A stretch of DNA of 64,000 nucleotides from Telmatactis stephensoni (lineage: Eukaryota; Cnidaria; Anthozoa; Actiniaria; Isophelliidae): positions 624,001 through 688,000 of the forward strand of contig JALIZF010001775.1 in assembly GCA_029948255.1 (NCBI GenBank), given 5' to 3'. The position numbers and the translations under genes are program-made. Shown in pieces: positions 40,557-52,609 of the stretch; positions within the stretch are counted from its first letter, which is position 1; every line of letters starts with the position of its first letter. A model generated the notes under the pieces. That model was not told the origin of the DNA. It made no database searches and saw only the letters and a list, made by a program, of their open reading frames with translations.

Positions 40557-43500
40557 GTGGTGTCGAGGCTGAATTGTGATTGGTTGATTTTAGCAGGAGG
40601 TGTTGTAGCTTGTCATTTTTCAAGACCGCCTCGTTAGCCGGCCGTCAACGTGTTGATTAGGAGAGTTTGGTGTCTCACGCCCCTAAATCTGCACTGAAAT
40701 TCCATTTCCTCAACTACCATTAGCACTTCCTTTGAAAACCAATCTACGGAGACCTCGAAAGTGGACATACTTTTCAGAAGCATGGGATAATAGTATCAGT
40801 AAAGATAATGCACGTCGAAATTCGAGTTACATAGTCAGTCTGCGTATGCAAATTCCTTCAATAAGGTTTTGTCACTATGTATAATCACACCCAATATGTA
40901 AATGAGCTACGCTTTTGTTTATGATGAGTAATTCCATCTGCCAACAATACGGAAAGCGCCATCAAAATACTACCATCGTTACGATGTTGTGCTAGTTGGA
41001 AGAAGCCCTAACGAGCTGCCGTTATGTGTTGAGCTCGATGGAATATCCATCGAAAGACTTGCGAATCGAGCTTTGCATCTGCAGGTGTACGAGTCGCTAT
41101 GTGCAAAGTCGGTTTACCCACACCAAACAATACTAGTATTTGTATGGATTCTTTTGAATCCCCTAGTGAGGGCAATTATATGCAATCTTTTGTAAATTTC
41201 TACTCGGCCCGATTCGATGAAATTAAGCCGTATTTTTCTCAAGTCATTTGAAGAAAGTTTTGAATAATGGAAGGCGTCACAGCCTGTCGATTTTCTTTGT
41301 GAGTGCAGTGCTATTAGGATTTGAAGCAAACTTGGTCCAAAGCCATGGAAGACGATCCAATTATGTTGATTTCAGGGTGTTAGTGTTTGTAAACGTATGG
41401 AAATTTATCACGTCTGAAAGAAACATGTCGAGGGATATGATTGAAAGTGTTCACTGCATGAAACAATTTCATATTATTCCTCACGATCTTGTTTAATGTT
41501 GCTGCCTGATTTCCTTGTGTGTAGATTTAAAAAGCTGTCCAGCCCAAGAGAGAAGAACATCTTTTATTAATGTAGAAACTTTCGTGCACGAATGTTATTT
41601 TTTCTCGAAATTGTTTGCCACAATTTTTTTTACGTTTCCAAAATTTGTTATCCTAGAACTTTCGATCGACGCGCTACGTTAATGACTCTTGATGGTGCTT
41701 GGAAATGAGATTGCTTTTTTTGGACTTACGCAATGAGTTCAGCTTCAAAACAAAAAGGCCCTTTTCTCTTTGCATTTGAATGAATGTCAATTTTTTCTAC
41801 ATGGAACCTGTATGCGCTGGTTCTTGGATTGTACACCAACACGTGGCTAATGCAAACAGCGTTGGGAAAATGCCTTTGTTACGTCTATGAAAAGGTACCA
41901 AGTACCAAAAGATACTTAACTAAACTTCGAATTCTTCGTCGTTCAAAAATTAGCCATCATTTTGAACTATGGAAAACTTTACAAAGAGTATGTTATCATC
42001 CTAAGACAATGTTTAAATCCATAGAGATAAATCCTTTATTCAAAGCATTGAGTTTCTACGTATGTTTAGTGATAAATACAGAGTACAGAATTAAATATAT
42101 ACATTTTTCGCACGTGTAGTTGCTGTGAGTGTCGGTGATTTACGGAAGTCACTACGATTTCTTGTTATTATCGTTATACCTTCGTAACTAGGTAGATAAT
42201 ATTCATACATCATAAGGACGTTTCCTAAGTATGTAAAACTTTAAAATACATATTCATAAGACTATTACCATGACCTTGGCTTGTTTGGTTTATATCGACG
42301 TAGTGACCATTCAGCAGACAGTTTTACTTAGGTCTAAATAATGGCGGGATCTGGTTGCTACGCGCCGAAAAACCCCCAGAAAACTCGAATCATAACAAAT
42401 AAGATATCTTACAAACACGTCAGATTCAGTTTAATAGTCAGAGGGACACGTATTGGCGTCGGTACTTTTGCTTTTTACGTGGCTCTGCTAATATTTCGAC
42501 TGACAATGCGATGTATATAAACTGTGATCATAAAATACTAACGATGGAGGCGTGAGGTTATAATAAATCCTTTAATAAAGTGTTGACAGTCGTGTATGGA
42601 CTCATCTCTAGAGACTCCGTTCCCTCGGGATTCACAAACGCTGCTGAAATTCAGACAATGATTCAGGTTTTATATCGACTTCCTTTCCGACTCCAACAAA
42701 TTAACTGAAGATCGAGTATCTTGCTATTAAAAGCAAGGTTAATTATTCACTACAATAAAATATTGCGTGATTTTATATTATAGTTCTGTCTGTTTTTAAT
42801 TATCAATTAGCAAAAAATAGACTTATAATTTTAAAAACCCTACAGAGTATCTAAATTTTTTTCTTGTTCACATAAATATTCAGTACGTTTAGTATACGTT
42901 TTTTTTCCTTGACAATCTGTGTGAAAGTTCGTTGTGGTTTTTGGTTATAAATCTTTAAGGTCTGCGCGTTTGTGCCAAGATCATTAATCAGTGACATCAT
43001 ACGTGAGTTGACAGCCGCTCTCCTGACACTTGGAATAATTTGTGGTAGCCCTTGATTGTCTCAAAATATCCTTTGAATTTCTAAGTACACTTCTAAACCG
43101 GAACATCTTAAAGCTCGGAATATTACTGGGCTAAAATTGTCAACAAAGTTGAAAGAGGTCACATTCTGTCAGGAGCTGCAGTGTTGACATGTCTTCCATT
43201 CATTCATCCATTCTCCAGTGCCAAAATCTTGTTTAGCCATAAGCTGGAACAGTATTTATAAATACTGCTACAGAATGAATCGTTTCTACTTTAGATTCCT
43301 TGAGATACAGAATAATACGCGTTCCGTCCAACGGAAAGAGTTGTTTCGATCTTGAACAATATGCGAAAGAATGCTGACTTGTTTTGTCGAATTAATGACC
43401 TTGGGCTAGTGAGTGGATATATTCAGTCATGTTGAACGTGGAATCGTGCTTGAATGGCTTCAAGGGCCTATATTGTGTTGTAAAACATTGCCATTATTTT

Positions 43501-44412
43501 TAGAGTTTGAAGTCTGAACCCAAAGGTGAACAAAGTCCAATCTCTGCGCTACTTCGTTTTTCTCTTCAAATATTCTTTTTGCAGACGTATTCTTTTCAAG
43601 GCGTTTTTTACAGATCCGAGAGGTTTGATGGCTTGTCAAGAAGGATCCCCTTGTAATCTGTATTGTCGACTTCATGATAGCAATACTAATAGAGCTAACC
43701 GGTTCAGGAACCACCTATCGATCTAACAATGTAGATAAACCGCAGGGGTCACGAACCCAGTGTTGATATTTTGACGTTCCTCTTATTACAATCTCAAAAC
43801 ATCCTTGGCCGCATCACGCAACCTCTGAGGCTTCGTTCATGGCACGGCAGCATTTATTCTGTGCCCCACACGAAGGCTTTCCGTTTGAAAAGCTTAAAAT
43901 GTTATGTGCATGTAATATGCTAAACCCTCCGGCTATGATGCGCCGGTATGACCCGAGAGGTACAACCGCAGGGTATTTGTACATACATATACAAATGGGC
44001 GTCGGTACAGCACACAAGCCCACGCAGCGAGCAACTTCCTTCCAATAATGTACGTTCTATTTCGGTGATAAACCATGCATATTTGATCACGAAAATCTAC
44101 CAACGCGTACTCTCTTTATTCAATATAAAGTAATAATGCACTTTCTTTATTCTGAATATAAAGTAATAATGCACTGACGACTACGTGAGAAATAAAGGTG
44201 TGTTGATTGGCTTCCCTGCAGGTATTTACAAGAAACCATTCAAATAGAAGTAGGAATAATGATTGAATAATTTATTCATACAGAATAATGTAGAAATGAA
44301 AATATTGTGTGCTTGGGTATCGTAAAAGGTGAAACGAATGCAGTGTAAATGTTTGGTTAGTAAAGTACACATAAAATGATTGACGTCCTGGTGGCTAGTT
44401 GAAATTAAGAAC
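40557..44412. other. Spacer upstream of MEX3, no gene recognised
   Basis: Should contain the MEX3 promoter. Short ORFs (longest 41784-42119, +, 111 codons) have no recognised domain. No clear repeat or RNA gene. Confidence 0.35.
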
Positions 44413-44500
44413 ATTTTTTGATATTAAATCGTTTTTTATATTAAACCTTTTTTAATATTAATCCGTTTTTGATATTAAACCATTTTTGATATTAAACCTA
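44413..44500. repeat. 17-bp tandem repeat, five units
   Basis: TTTTTGATATTAAACCA-type units with the ATATTA core starting at 44421, 44438, 44455, 44472 and 44489: exact 17-bp spacing. Confidence 0.9.
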
Positions 44501-45540
44501 TGAAGGTCTCTACGTTTGACAATTATTTGTATTGGCGTATTTAGTAATTGTGAAAAACAAAAAATACCCTCATATGTTTAAAATTATTGCACCTATAAAG
44601 GGTTTTACGATGGAGCATTAATTTTATTGGTTATGCAGGATGAAAAGCTAAATTTAGAAAAGACATTCAGTTATAAAAAGTAAAAACAGGAAAAATGGGA
44701 AGGGCAGAATGAAGGAAATATCTCTCTGAAAAAGGAAAAACGAGTCCTTGAAAACCCTGTTTTGAAATCCCCTTTTTGCAATAAAAAAATACGTTTCCTG
44801 AAATACGTTCAGGAAAACCGCAAGGGAAAAATTGAAGATCAAAGTGAAAAAATAAAAATAATAAGAAAAAAAAAATAAAATAAAAAAAGGGAGAAAGAGA
44901 CAATACAGTTTCTTCCTACGTTTATTTTTTAACAGGTTATCAAGTTCGTTTCCGGACATATTGTTTAGTGTAAAATCTTAGCATGGTGTTAATTTCGATA
45001 TGTACAGGTTAATGACATGTCGTATAGTATATCTTATATATGACTGTATGTCACGATGTATGAATGGTTACCACAGCAACCATAGTAACCATAGCAAGGA
45101 GTATTTAAGTATAGTATGTCTAGCTGTCTGGTCTGAGACCATCTTTTCTTTTCTTTTCTTTTATCTCTATTTGATTTTTTTTCACTCTTACATATAGATG
45201 GTAATACAATTAATTGTGCACAAGTGAAATGACAAATGTCCAATGTGTGTGACTAATAGATGTTCCTCCCCCCTCATTAAACTTAAATCATTATGATTCA
45301 TTTTTAAGACAGGTAGCTTAAATCACTGGTTTATTTAGTAGGTGTGTTATTAAGAACTTAGTTAATGATATATAAATAGAAATTTAAGAAATTAGTTACT
45401 GTAGTACATTTAAACTATGACTGTTAAGCATTTAATAAGTAATTTAGTGACTGACAAATGAGTGAAGGATTTGTCATGACGTGAAAAAAATGCATAATAG
45501 GTTTATTATCGGCGTTTATGTGAATTCTTGATGAATGAAG
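44501..45540. other. AT-rich spacer, no gene recognised
   Basis: A-rich tract near 44845-44890 and a GGTTACCACAGCAACCATAG-type local repeat near 45066-45098. Nothing else supported. Confidence 0.4.
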
Positions 45541-45544
45541 AAAT

Positions 45545-45665
45545 AGATGGACAGATAGTGGACGGACGGACGAACGGATGGATGGATGGATGGATGGATG
45601 GACGAACAGATGGATGCATGGACGAACGAACAGATGGATGGACGAACGGACGAACGGATGGATTA
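45545..45665. repeat. (GGAT)n/(GGAC)n degenerate microsatellite
   Basis: ATGGATGGATGGATGGATGG core with GGACGAACG variants on either side, about 120 bp. Confidence 0.9.
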
Positions 45666-45972
45666 ATGCACGAATGAATAACAGAGTGAACTTGGAATTA
45701 AGACATTCGTAGTTTGTAATTTTGTACTCGATAAATTTCAGTTGTACTCGATAGATTACAAGTAGTAAGTATCCTTGGTCAATCTTAGTAAAAGTCGTCA
45801 TTTTCCCTCGAAAATCGCTGAACTATATTGCTGCTAAATCTGCTGGGACTACCGTTTTCAGGGTAATGCTACTATATTCCTGTGGCCTGATGGGCCTCAT
45901 TAATGTCGTATTTCATATAGTTTAGGTTGTTGCGGGATTGCTGTTTTAAGAGTAATACTATTGTATTCCTGT

Positions 45973-46243
45973 TAAGAGACCATAATACTAAGAGAGCGAA
46001 GCTCGGTATTGATGTCGCGGCCACTATTTTTAGTAATTTCACCATCGCGCGCGCAAGGCTCTCAAACAGTAAAATTTGATTTTTGACGTGCGCTTGGACG
46101 GAACCGTTTGCTTTCGGCTTTTGAATTTTATTGTTTAAGTGCCTTGCGCGCGCGATGGCGAAATTACTAAAAATTGCCTTAGTCGCCGCGAACATCACAG
46201 ACATCAATACTGAGTTTCGCTCTCTTAGTAATATGGTCTCTTG
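45973..46243. mobile_element. 271-bp long-TIR element with 8-bp target duplication
   Basis: Ends TAAGAGACCATAATACTAAG and, inverted, CAAGAGACCATATTACTAAG; arms extend about 90 bp through GCCATCGCGCGCGCAAGGC. ATTCCTGT flanks both sides (45965-45972 and 46244-46251). An unoccupied paralogue of the target (ATTCCTGTGGCCTGATGGGC) lies at about 45874. Confidence 0.85.
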
Positions 46244-46599
46244 ATTCCTGTGGCTTGATGGGCCTCATTAATGTCGTAAAACATACAGTTAATTTATGGT
46301 ATGGTAGAGCTGTAGTCACAGATGGTTATTAGAACACAGCAACCAAAGGGCACCACATTCACTAGTATTCCGCTACTTATGACTATAATTGTGGTTATTA
46401 GAATACTGCACGCAAAGCGCAAGCACTTTCACGTTGCTACTGTAGTAACTTTCTACTTCACTTATAACTACGAAAACACATCTGCCCGGATTAACCGCAA
46501 ACTACGCGTTAGTAACAGCACAGGTCAGTTTCTGTTAGTTTGGTTGCGCATGCTGTATCTTTATACCATCTGTGACCTGTAGCATACCGCATTGGCCTC

Positions 46600-47405
46600 C
46601 TCCAGACCTGTAGTAAGACAATTATAAACCCTATCAAGTCATAGTAGCTTTCTTATACCATGTGTGATCTCTACTATACCCGTGTACCTCCACCTATATC
46701 CATAGTACATAGTGAGACATTAGTAAACTCCTCTAGACCTGTAGTAAGACAATTATAAACCCTATCAAGTCATCATGAGTAGCTTTCTTATACCATGTGA
46801 GATCTCTACTATACCCGCGTACCTCCACCTATATCCATAGTACATAGTGAGACATTAGTAAACTCCTCTAGACCTGTAGTAAGACAATTATAAACCCTAT
46901 CAAGTCATAGTAGCTTTCTTATACCATGTGTGATCTCTACTATACCCGTGTACCTCCACCTATATCCACAGTACATAGTAAGACATTAGTAAACTCCTCT
47001 AGACCTGTAGTAAGACAATTATAAACCCTATCAAGTCATAGTAGCTTTCTTATACCACGTGTGATCTCTACTATACCCGCGTACCTCCACCTATATCCAC
47101 AGTACATAGTGAGACATTAGTAAACTCCTCTAGACCTGTAGTAAGACAATTATAAACCCTATCAAGTCATAGTAGCTTTCTTATACCATGTGTGATCTCT
47201 ACTATACCCGCGTACCTCCACCTATATCCATAGTACATAGTAAGACATTAGTAAACTCCTCTAGACCTGTAGTAAGACAATTATAAACCCTATCAAGTCA
47301 TAGTAGCTTTCTTATACCACGTGTGATCTCTACTATACCCGCGTACCTCCACCTATATCCACAGTACATAGTGAGACATTAGTAAACTCCTCTAGACCTG
47401 TAGTA
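46600..47405. repeat. 131-bp minisatellite
   Basis: About six units with the GTAGTAAGACAATTATAAAC start at 46610, 46741, 46876, 47007, 47138 and 47269 and the next GTAGTAA at 47400. Period 131 bp, one unit 135 bp through a 4-bp insertion. Units are nearly identical, so the array is young or homogenised. Confidence 0.97.
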
Positions 47406-47686
47406 ATAATAATAATAATAATAATAATAATGTATTTATAAAGCGCAAATACAAATCTGTTCTAAGCGCTAATTAAATAAATATTGGTAACAAAAAACAA
47501 TTACAAAGAATAAGCAAATTAGTAAGACATAGTAAGACATTCCTCTAGACCTGTAGTAAGACAATTATAAACCCTATCAAGTCATAGTAGCTTTCTTATA
47601 CCACGTGTGATCTCTACTATACCCGCGTACCTCCACCTATATCCACAGTACATAGTGAGACATTAGTAAACTCCTCTAGACCTGTA

Positions 47687-47719
<33 letters not shown>

Positions 47720-47826
47720 TATTTATAAAGCGCAAATACAAATCTGTTCTAAGCGCTAATTAAATAAATATTGGTAACAAAAAACAATTACAAAGAATAA
47801 GCAAATTAGTAAGACATAGTAAGACA
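47400..47826. repeat. 284-bp composite repeat: minisatellite unit plus (AAT)n and AAAGCGC segment
   Basis: Two copies of a larger unit (starts 47400 and 47684): (AAT)n, then TGTATTTATAAAGCGCAAAT to GTTCTAAGCGCTAATT and a run ending AGTAAGACATT, followed in the first copy by one more 131-bp-type unit. The TTTATAAAGCGC phrase is common in dispersed repeats of marine invertebrates. Confidence 0.9.
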
Positions 47827-47891
47827 TTCGTAAACTCAGTTTAACCCCAGGTAGTGTCTATCATGTAGTTTGGTTGCTGTCTGTATTCTAA

Positions 47892-48034
47892 TACAACAAA
47901 TTTCGTATGAGTGTGAAACGTGCCGTGCCGTGACCGTGTCAGTGCCGTGTTGTCTATAAAAACATTCGAATTACTGCCGTAGGCATGCCGTGACCGTGAC
48001 CGCGCCGTTTTGACAGCCATACGGAAACTGCTCT
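47892..48034. mobile_element. CGGCACGG foldback MITE, copy 2
   Basis: AAATTTCGTATGAGTGTGAA to GACAGCCATACGGAAACTGC, with GTGCCGTGCCGTGACCGTGT and TATAAAAACATTCGAAT inside. Opposite orientation to copies 1, 3 and 5. Confidence 0.75.
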
Positions 48035-48172
48035 GACTGACCACCTTGCATCAAACCGCATGAGCTGTTTTGTAGTGTTTGTGGTGTAGTTTCAGGACGC
48101 TGTGTTATATTAACCACCTGTAACTCTCTATTATACCTCCCGTACCGGCCTCCTCCAGACCCATGCAGAGTG

Positions 48173-48453
48173 TACACTTATTTCAAAAAACGTTGTCGCG
48201 GTTCAGAACAACAAGCGTCAAGCCAAGACCGAAATGAATGCTGGTTTTTTCTATAATGTATTCAAATCAGACTCGTTTCTATTGAACTATGTACAAAATG
48301 TGAGCATTTTCAAGTCCTTGTTAGTATACCACACTCAATTCTTTTGTTAACAAGTCTGATTTGAATACATTATAATTATTAGCAGCACTCATTTCGGGCT
48401 TGCCTTGATGCTTGTTGCTTTGAACCATGACAACGTTTTTTGAAATAAGTGTA
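48173..48453. mobile_element. 281-bp long-TIR element
   Basis: Ends TACACTTATTTCAAAAAACG and its perfect inverted copy over the outer 25 bp; the arms run on for about 100 bp with moderate divergence through CCCGAAATGA and TATAATGTATTCAAATCAGA. No transposase. TA at both ends fits a Tc1/mariner-like TA target, not proven. Confidence 0.85.
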
Positions 48454-48968
48454 TATAATAGTTATACAATGGTTTCGAGTGGATACCGTGGAATATCCCA
48501 CGAGTCACTTGTATTTTCTAGTACACACACGAGCCTTTAGGCGAGTTGTATTTTATCCCACACATAGAAAATACCTCCAATTGCCGCAATGCCTCACTGG
48601 AAGAGACAGTTGAATACCGCCGAATATATAACGGCTTTCCTGCTTCCTGATTGGCTGTATTTTCTATGGTGTTGGATAAATATATGCAGCAAGACTTTGA
48701 AAATCTCTGCATCGAACCACATACATGAGCTAGGGTATTGTTTCTGGAATAAACCGAAATCAACAAGGTTGGCGTTTTCAACTAAACTGTCACGTGACCG
48801 ATATGTATTAATACACGTTTATCATGCGTTATGAAATGTAGTAGCTGCCAGTTGAGTCGAGTAGCTGCAGTGAGTGAGGAAAAACAATTCATCCCAGAAA
48901 TCACAATATTCTCGAAAGACAAAAACAGTTTTCTCACTGTAATATTTACAGCCACGTGACAGATATAA

Positions 48969-49076
48969 AGTAGATTGCGTACGACTGTGAAAACGGCACG
49001 GTCACGATACGGTACGGTTACGGCAGGAATTTCGAATGTTTTTATAGACATTACGGCACTGACACACGGTCACTCT
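48969..49076. mobile_element. CGGCACGG MITE, copy 3 (truncated)
   Basis: TAGATTGCGTACGACTGTGA start, then GGCACGGTCACGATACGG, GGCAGGAATTTCGAATG and ACGGCACTGACACACGGTC; the right terminal repeat is missing. Confidence 0.75.
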
Positions 49077-49079
49077 ACC

Positions 49080-51060
49080 TTACAAAAACCGCCAACCTTG
49101 TTTGGTTGTTCAATTCTACTCGTCATCAGTGTGTTACGCGGCGTCTTTGAAAAACGCCGCAACAAATCATTAAAGACATCAAACTTTGTCGGTTTGTGCT
49201 CAATTTTTTTATTATTAAAGACAGCGTAAAATACTTCCTTTTCCCCCACGATTTGTGGCCGCGTTTATCGTTATTTTCTTACGAATAACTAATTGGAACT
49301 GATTTATAGTGATGCCGCGGCATTGATAGAATAAATTCTCGAAGACTATTTATGACGTCACTGTCAAACAAAAACCTCAAATTCATTGGTAGCGCTTAAT
49401 CAAGGAAATGTATGAATTATCATGAGAAACTGCTGAGCTTCCACTTTCGTCCAGCTATGACCTTATTTCACCTTGTGAGAAATCTTGGGCAAGAACATAT
49501 GGTTCCACTGCAGAGGTTTCTCAATGAGGATTCACTTACAGTACGCGGAAAGACAACATAACGGTCCACTTGGGAAATTCCTCAGTGTCAATTTATTGTT
49601 ATTGAAATAGCTCTTTAACGGCCGTTTCGTCCTCTTCACGGGGTAGCGTTGTGGGAAGGTCTAGTAGAATTAGATTAATGTCTAGTTACACGTTAGAAGG
49701 AGTGTTAGGACTGTTTCAAACTGTTAGAGAAATTAAAGTGATGGCAATGTGTTATGGTGACCTTCAATTTACAGAATGTAATGACAAATTTTGAGCCTCA
49801 TTTTCTTCCTTTACTTCCTAATGTCGGCACTTTTACATGTTTAAAGCAATCAGCCGAAGTTTGAAAAATAATTTTTTTTGAATTATTTAATAGTATTTGG
49901 GATAGAAAGAAGGAAATAAGAAGCACCGATGAGATAGAGAAAAGGTATGAATGCAAACGAGGAAGAAATCACAAAAATTAATGCCAATAACAAAAAGAAA
50001 TGTTTAAAGAATGGAAACAGAGAGGAACGCCAAGTGAAAGGAACCCAAACAATCAACACAGATTAAACAGAATACGATAGAATTTTCCACTATCACCTGT
50101 CTGCATGTCCAAATTGTTGATGTAACGTTTATGGCGTGCTGGAGTATCTAAGAACACCAATAATAATGGTTTTGCTTTACCCCTACCGCGCCTCCTAAAC
50201 ACCTTTGCTATTACTCTATGTTATTACCCTGAACTCCAGCATTAACTGTAGGGGATTTCAATCTGACAACAAAGTGTGAACATTTTGCGCTTTCCTTTTT
50301 CTTGTCAATTCAATTAAAATAAAGCAAACATCGCGAAAATTCGAGAAATTTAATCAAAAGGAATAATCTTTTTACTAAGAAGCGGTCGGTGTTTGTATCT
50401 TCGTTGAAAAAACCAATGATGATTTCAGTCTGCCTAATTCTCTACCAAATAATTTTTGCCGGCTTTGGTGCAGCTTTTCAGTTCAAAAAGAACATGATAT
50501 ATTCTGCATTTTGCACCTGTTTTCCTCTGCAGATTGAATGATTGTTAGTTTGAATGACCGTTTGACTTCAACATGATTGCAACCGACATTTAAGTCTAAA
50601 GAATAACCCGTTGTGGATATATCGAGTATTGTTTCAATGATATGCTATTGGTACAAGATGGCAGCAGCTTTAGACATCAATAACTACTTCAGAGAGATAG
50701 GAAGATGGTGTGAAATTGTTTGCTATAATTCATTATTCTAATCCCATTAAAATTTACATTTTTGTAGTCAGCGAAGGTGTTATAACTTATTATTTTTTAA
50801 AAGCTTTTGTTTTTCTGTCTCCCGAACTTTTTTTCGATGTGAAATTCCAGTTTTGCGATAGTTGTGCTTTTATTATTTTATTGATATTTGTATTTCTGCT
50901 TTTAGATTGTGAAGATTTTCTTTTTTCTTTGTGTTCTTCCCAAAATTTAAACATTAAAACAGTTGATAATTTTATATATTTTCCTTTTCCTTTTGATTTT
51001 CAGTCGCCGAATTTTTTTTCTGTGCAATTATTTATTTGATCGATGTACGAACAGCTCATT
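49080..51060. other. Spacer, no gene recognised
   Basis: AT-rich DNA. A 109-codon ORF (50710-51039, +) is dominated by Phe/Leu/Ile and looks like chance. No RNA gene or repeat recognised. Confidence 0.4.
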
Positions 51061-51385
51061 AAATCTCGCAAGGGCGTTGCGAAACAAGTTGCACGACCAT
51101 TGCAGCCAGTAACATAGTGCAGATTTCGTATGAGTGTGAAAAGGACCGCGCCGTGCCGTGACCGTGTCAGTGCCGTGTTTCCTATCAAAACATTCGAAAA
51201 TTCTGCCGTAACCGCGCCGCGACCTTCATACTCATACGAAATCTGCACTACCCTGTATCGCTCAAAATCATTGAGAAAACGATTGCAGCAACGTTTTTCG
51301 TCGTTGCACCGTGTAACATCCTTGCAATGACTAGTGCAACTTGTTTTATTTGCAACGCTGTTGCGAGGCAACTTGCAGAAAACAT
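51061..51385. mobile_element. GTTGCA-rich element interrupted by a MITE
   Basis: CAAGTTGCACGACCATTGCAG before and GATTGCAGCAACGTTTTTCG after the MITE at 51115-51250 match, in order, an uninterrupted copy at 62430-62640. The halves are therefore one older element split by the insertion. Confidence 0.75.
51115..51250. mobile_element. CGGCACGG foldback MITE, copy 4 (nested)
   Basis: Best-preserved copy: TAGTGCAGATTTCGTATGAG and its inverted counterpart (CTCATACGAAATCTGCACTA) are intact at both ends. 136 bp. Confidence 0.9.
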
Positions 51386-51420
51386 TGTCTAAAAGCGCTT
51401 TACTGTTATACATTTCAGGA

Positions 51421-51710
51421 AGGAATAATTTCAGGATCCTCGGTTTCGTCGGCGAAGCATGCGCAATTGTACAGAAAACGAAACTGTATCTACTTCGCAC
51501 GATTTATTTCTTCTTTCTATTAAAAAAATAATTGATCAGTTGGTCCAAATTCGGTTGAAACAGTTCAAGAAGGAATAATTTCAAGATCCTCAGTTTCGTC
51601 GACGAGCAATTGTACAGAAAACGAAACTGTATCTACTTTGCACGATTTATTTCTTCTTTCTATTAAAAAAATAATTGATCGGTTGGTTCAAATCGGGTTG
51701 AAACGTTTAG
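51421..51710. repeat. ~150-bp tandem duplication
   Basis: AGGAATAATTTCA starts at 51421 and 51571; both copies share AATTGTACAGAAAACGAAAC and GCACGATTTATTTCTTCTTT and end GGTTGAAAC. The second copy lacks a few bases. Confidence 0.92.
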
Positions 51711-52019
51711 TTTGTTTTTCAGTGCTATTTCTCTTTACTGCAAAATGACTGTCATAGAAACATACACATTCATTATATGAGTCCAAATTGTCAATGGTAT
51801 TCTTGACATCCATGCGTTGGCCAGATCGTTTCGTTGTCATTATTGCGTGCTAGTTTGAAGCGTTGAAAAAGCGCAGTGGTTCTTGTTAGCTATAAAATCA
51901 CTAGGAATAGACAGACACATTTTCATCGCGTTGGCCCACTTATAGTGAACAAATACTTACGGAATGCTATACCTCGTCTTATGTTTACAGTCTGGATGTA
52001 GCACTCGCGGGCTTTTTCC

Positions 52020-52046
52020 CCTTCTTTCTTTCTGTCTTTCTTTCTT

Positions 52047-52105
<59 letters not shown>

Positions 52106-52112
52106 CTTATCC
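52020..52112. repeat. (TTTC)n/(TC)n microsatellite
   Basis: TTTC units flanking about 20 TC units. Confidence 0.95.
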
Positions 52113-52198
52113 TTTGTTTTCTTTTAACATTTTCGTTATTTCCTTTTCCTTTCTCTTTTTTCTGTCTTTATTCCTTCCTTCCATATGGGCAATTCCAC

Positions 52199-52602
52199 GT
52201 TGCGGACGTGACTTTCAGAGGTTATACCTAGTGTAATAAATGGCTGTTCAACCCAGATAATGTTTTTCAAATCAAATGAAATTCATCCAATCAATACTCC
52301 TGGTTGTCCCTTTGATTTTAGCATAAAAACATTTTGGCTGACTTTTGAATATTAAGAGAAAAAATGTGTAAATGATGTGTTGCGGACATGACATGGAAAA
52401 CAACCATGTTTGAAGTTACTCTTAAACAAAGCTAAAATCCTGTGAACTTGAAACTTTTCAAAAAAAGTGTTTATACTGTCTAAACTCTATACTAATTGCA
52501 CTATATAAATCCAAAATGAAATAATTGATATTGCTCGTTTCTATGGATTTATTAGGAATACAGTTTGTTGCGGACATGACAATAAACTGTTGCGGACATG
52601 AC
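52199..52602. repeat. Four GTTGCGGACRTGAC motifs
   Basis: The 14-mer occurs at 52199-52212 (with G at the variable base), 52379-52392, 52567-52580 and 52589-52602, spaced 180, 188 and 22 bp. The sequence between is not otherwise repeated as far as I can see. Origin unknown. Confidence 0.8.
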
Positions 52603-52609
52603 ATTTTTG

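Noticed and set aside
41784..42119. 111-codon plus-strand ORF upstream of MEX3
   Set aside because: No domain recognised, AT-rich codons, no supporting exon structure.
46600..47826. CRISPR-like array
   Set aside because: Repeats are continuous 131-bp units without distinct spacers, and the genome is eukaryotic.
51000..51500. 166-codon minus-strand ORF
   Set aside because: Runs through two nested transposon-like elements and a tandem duplication; no protein similarity.
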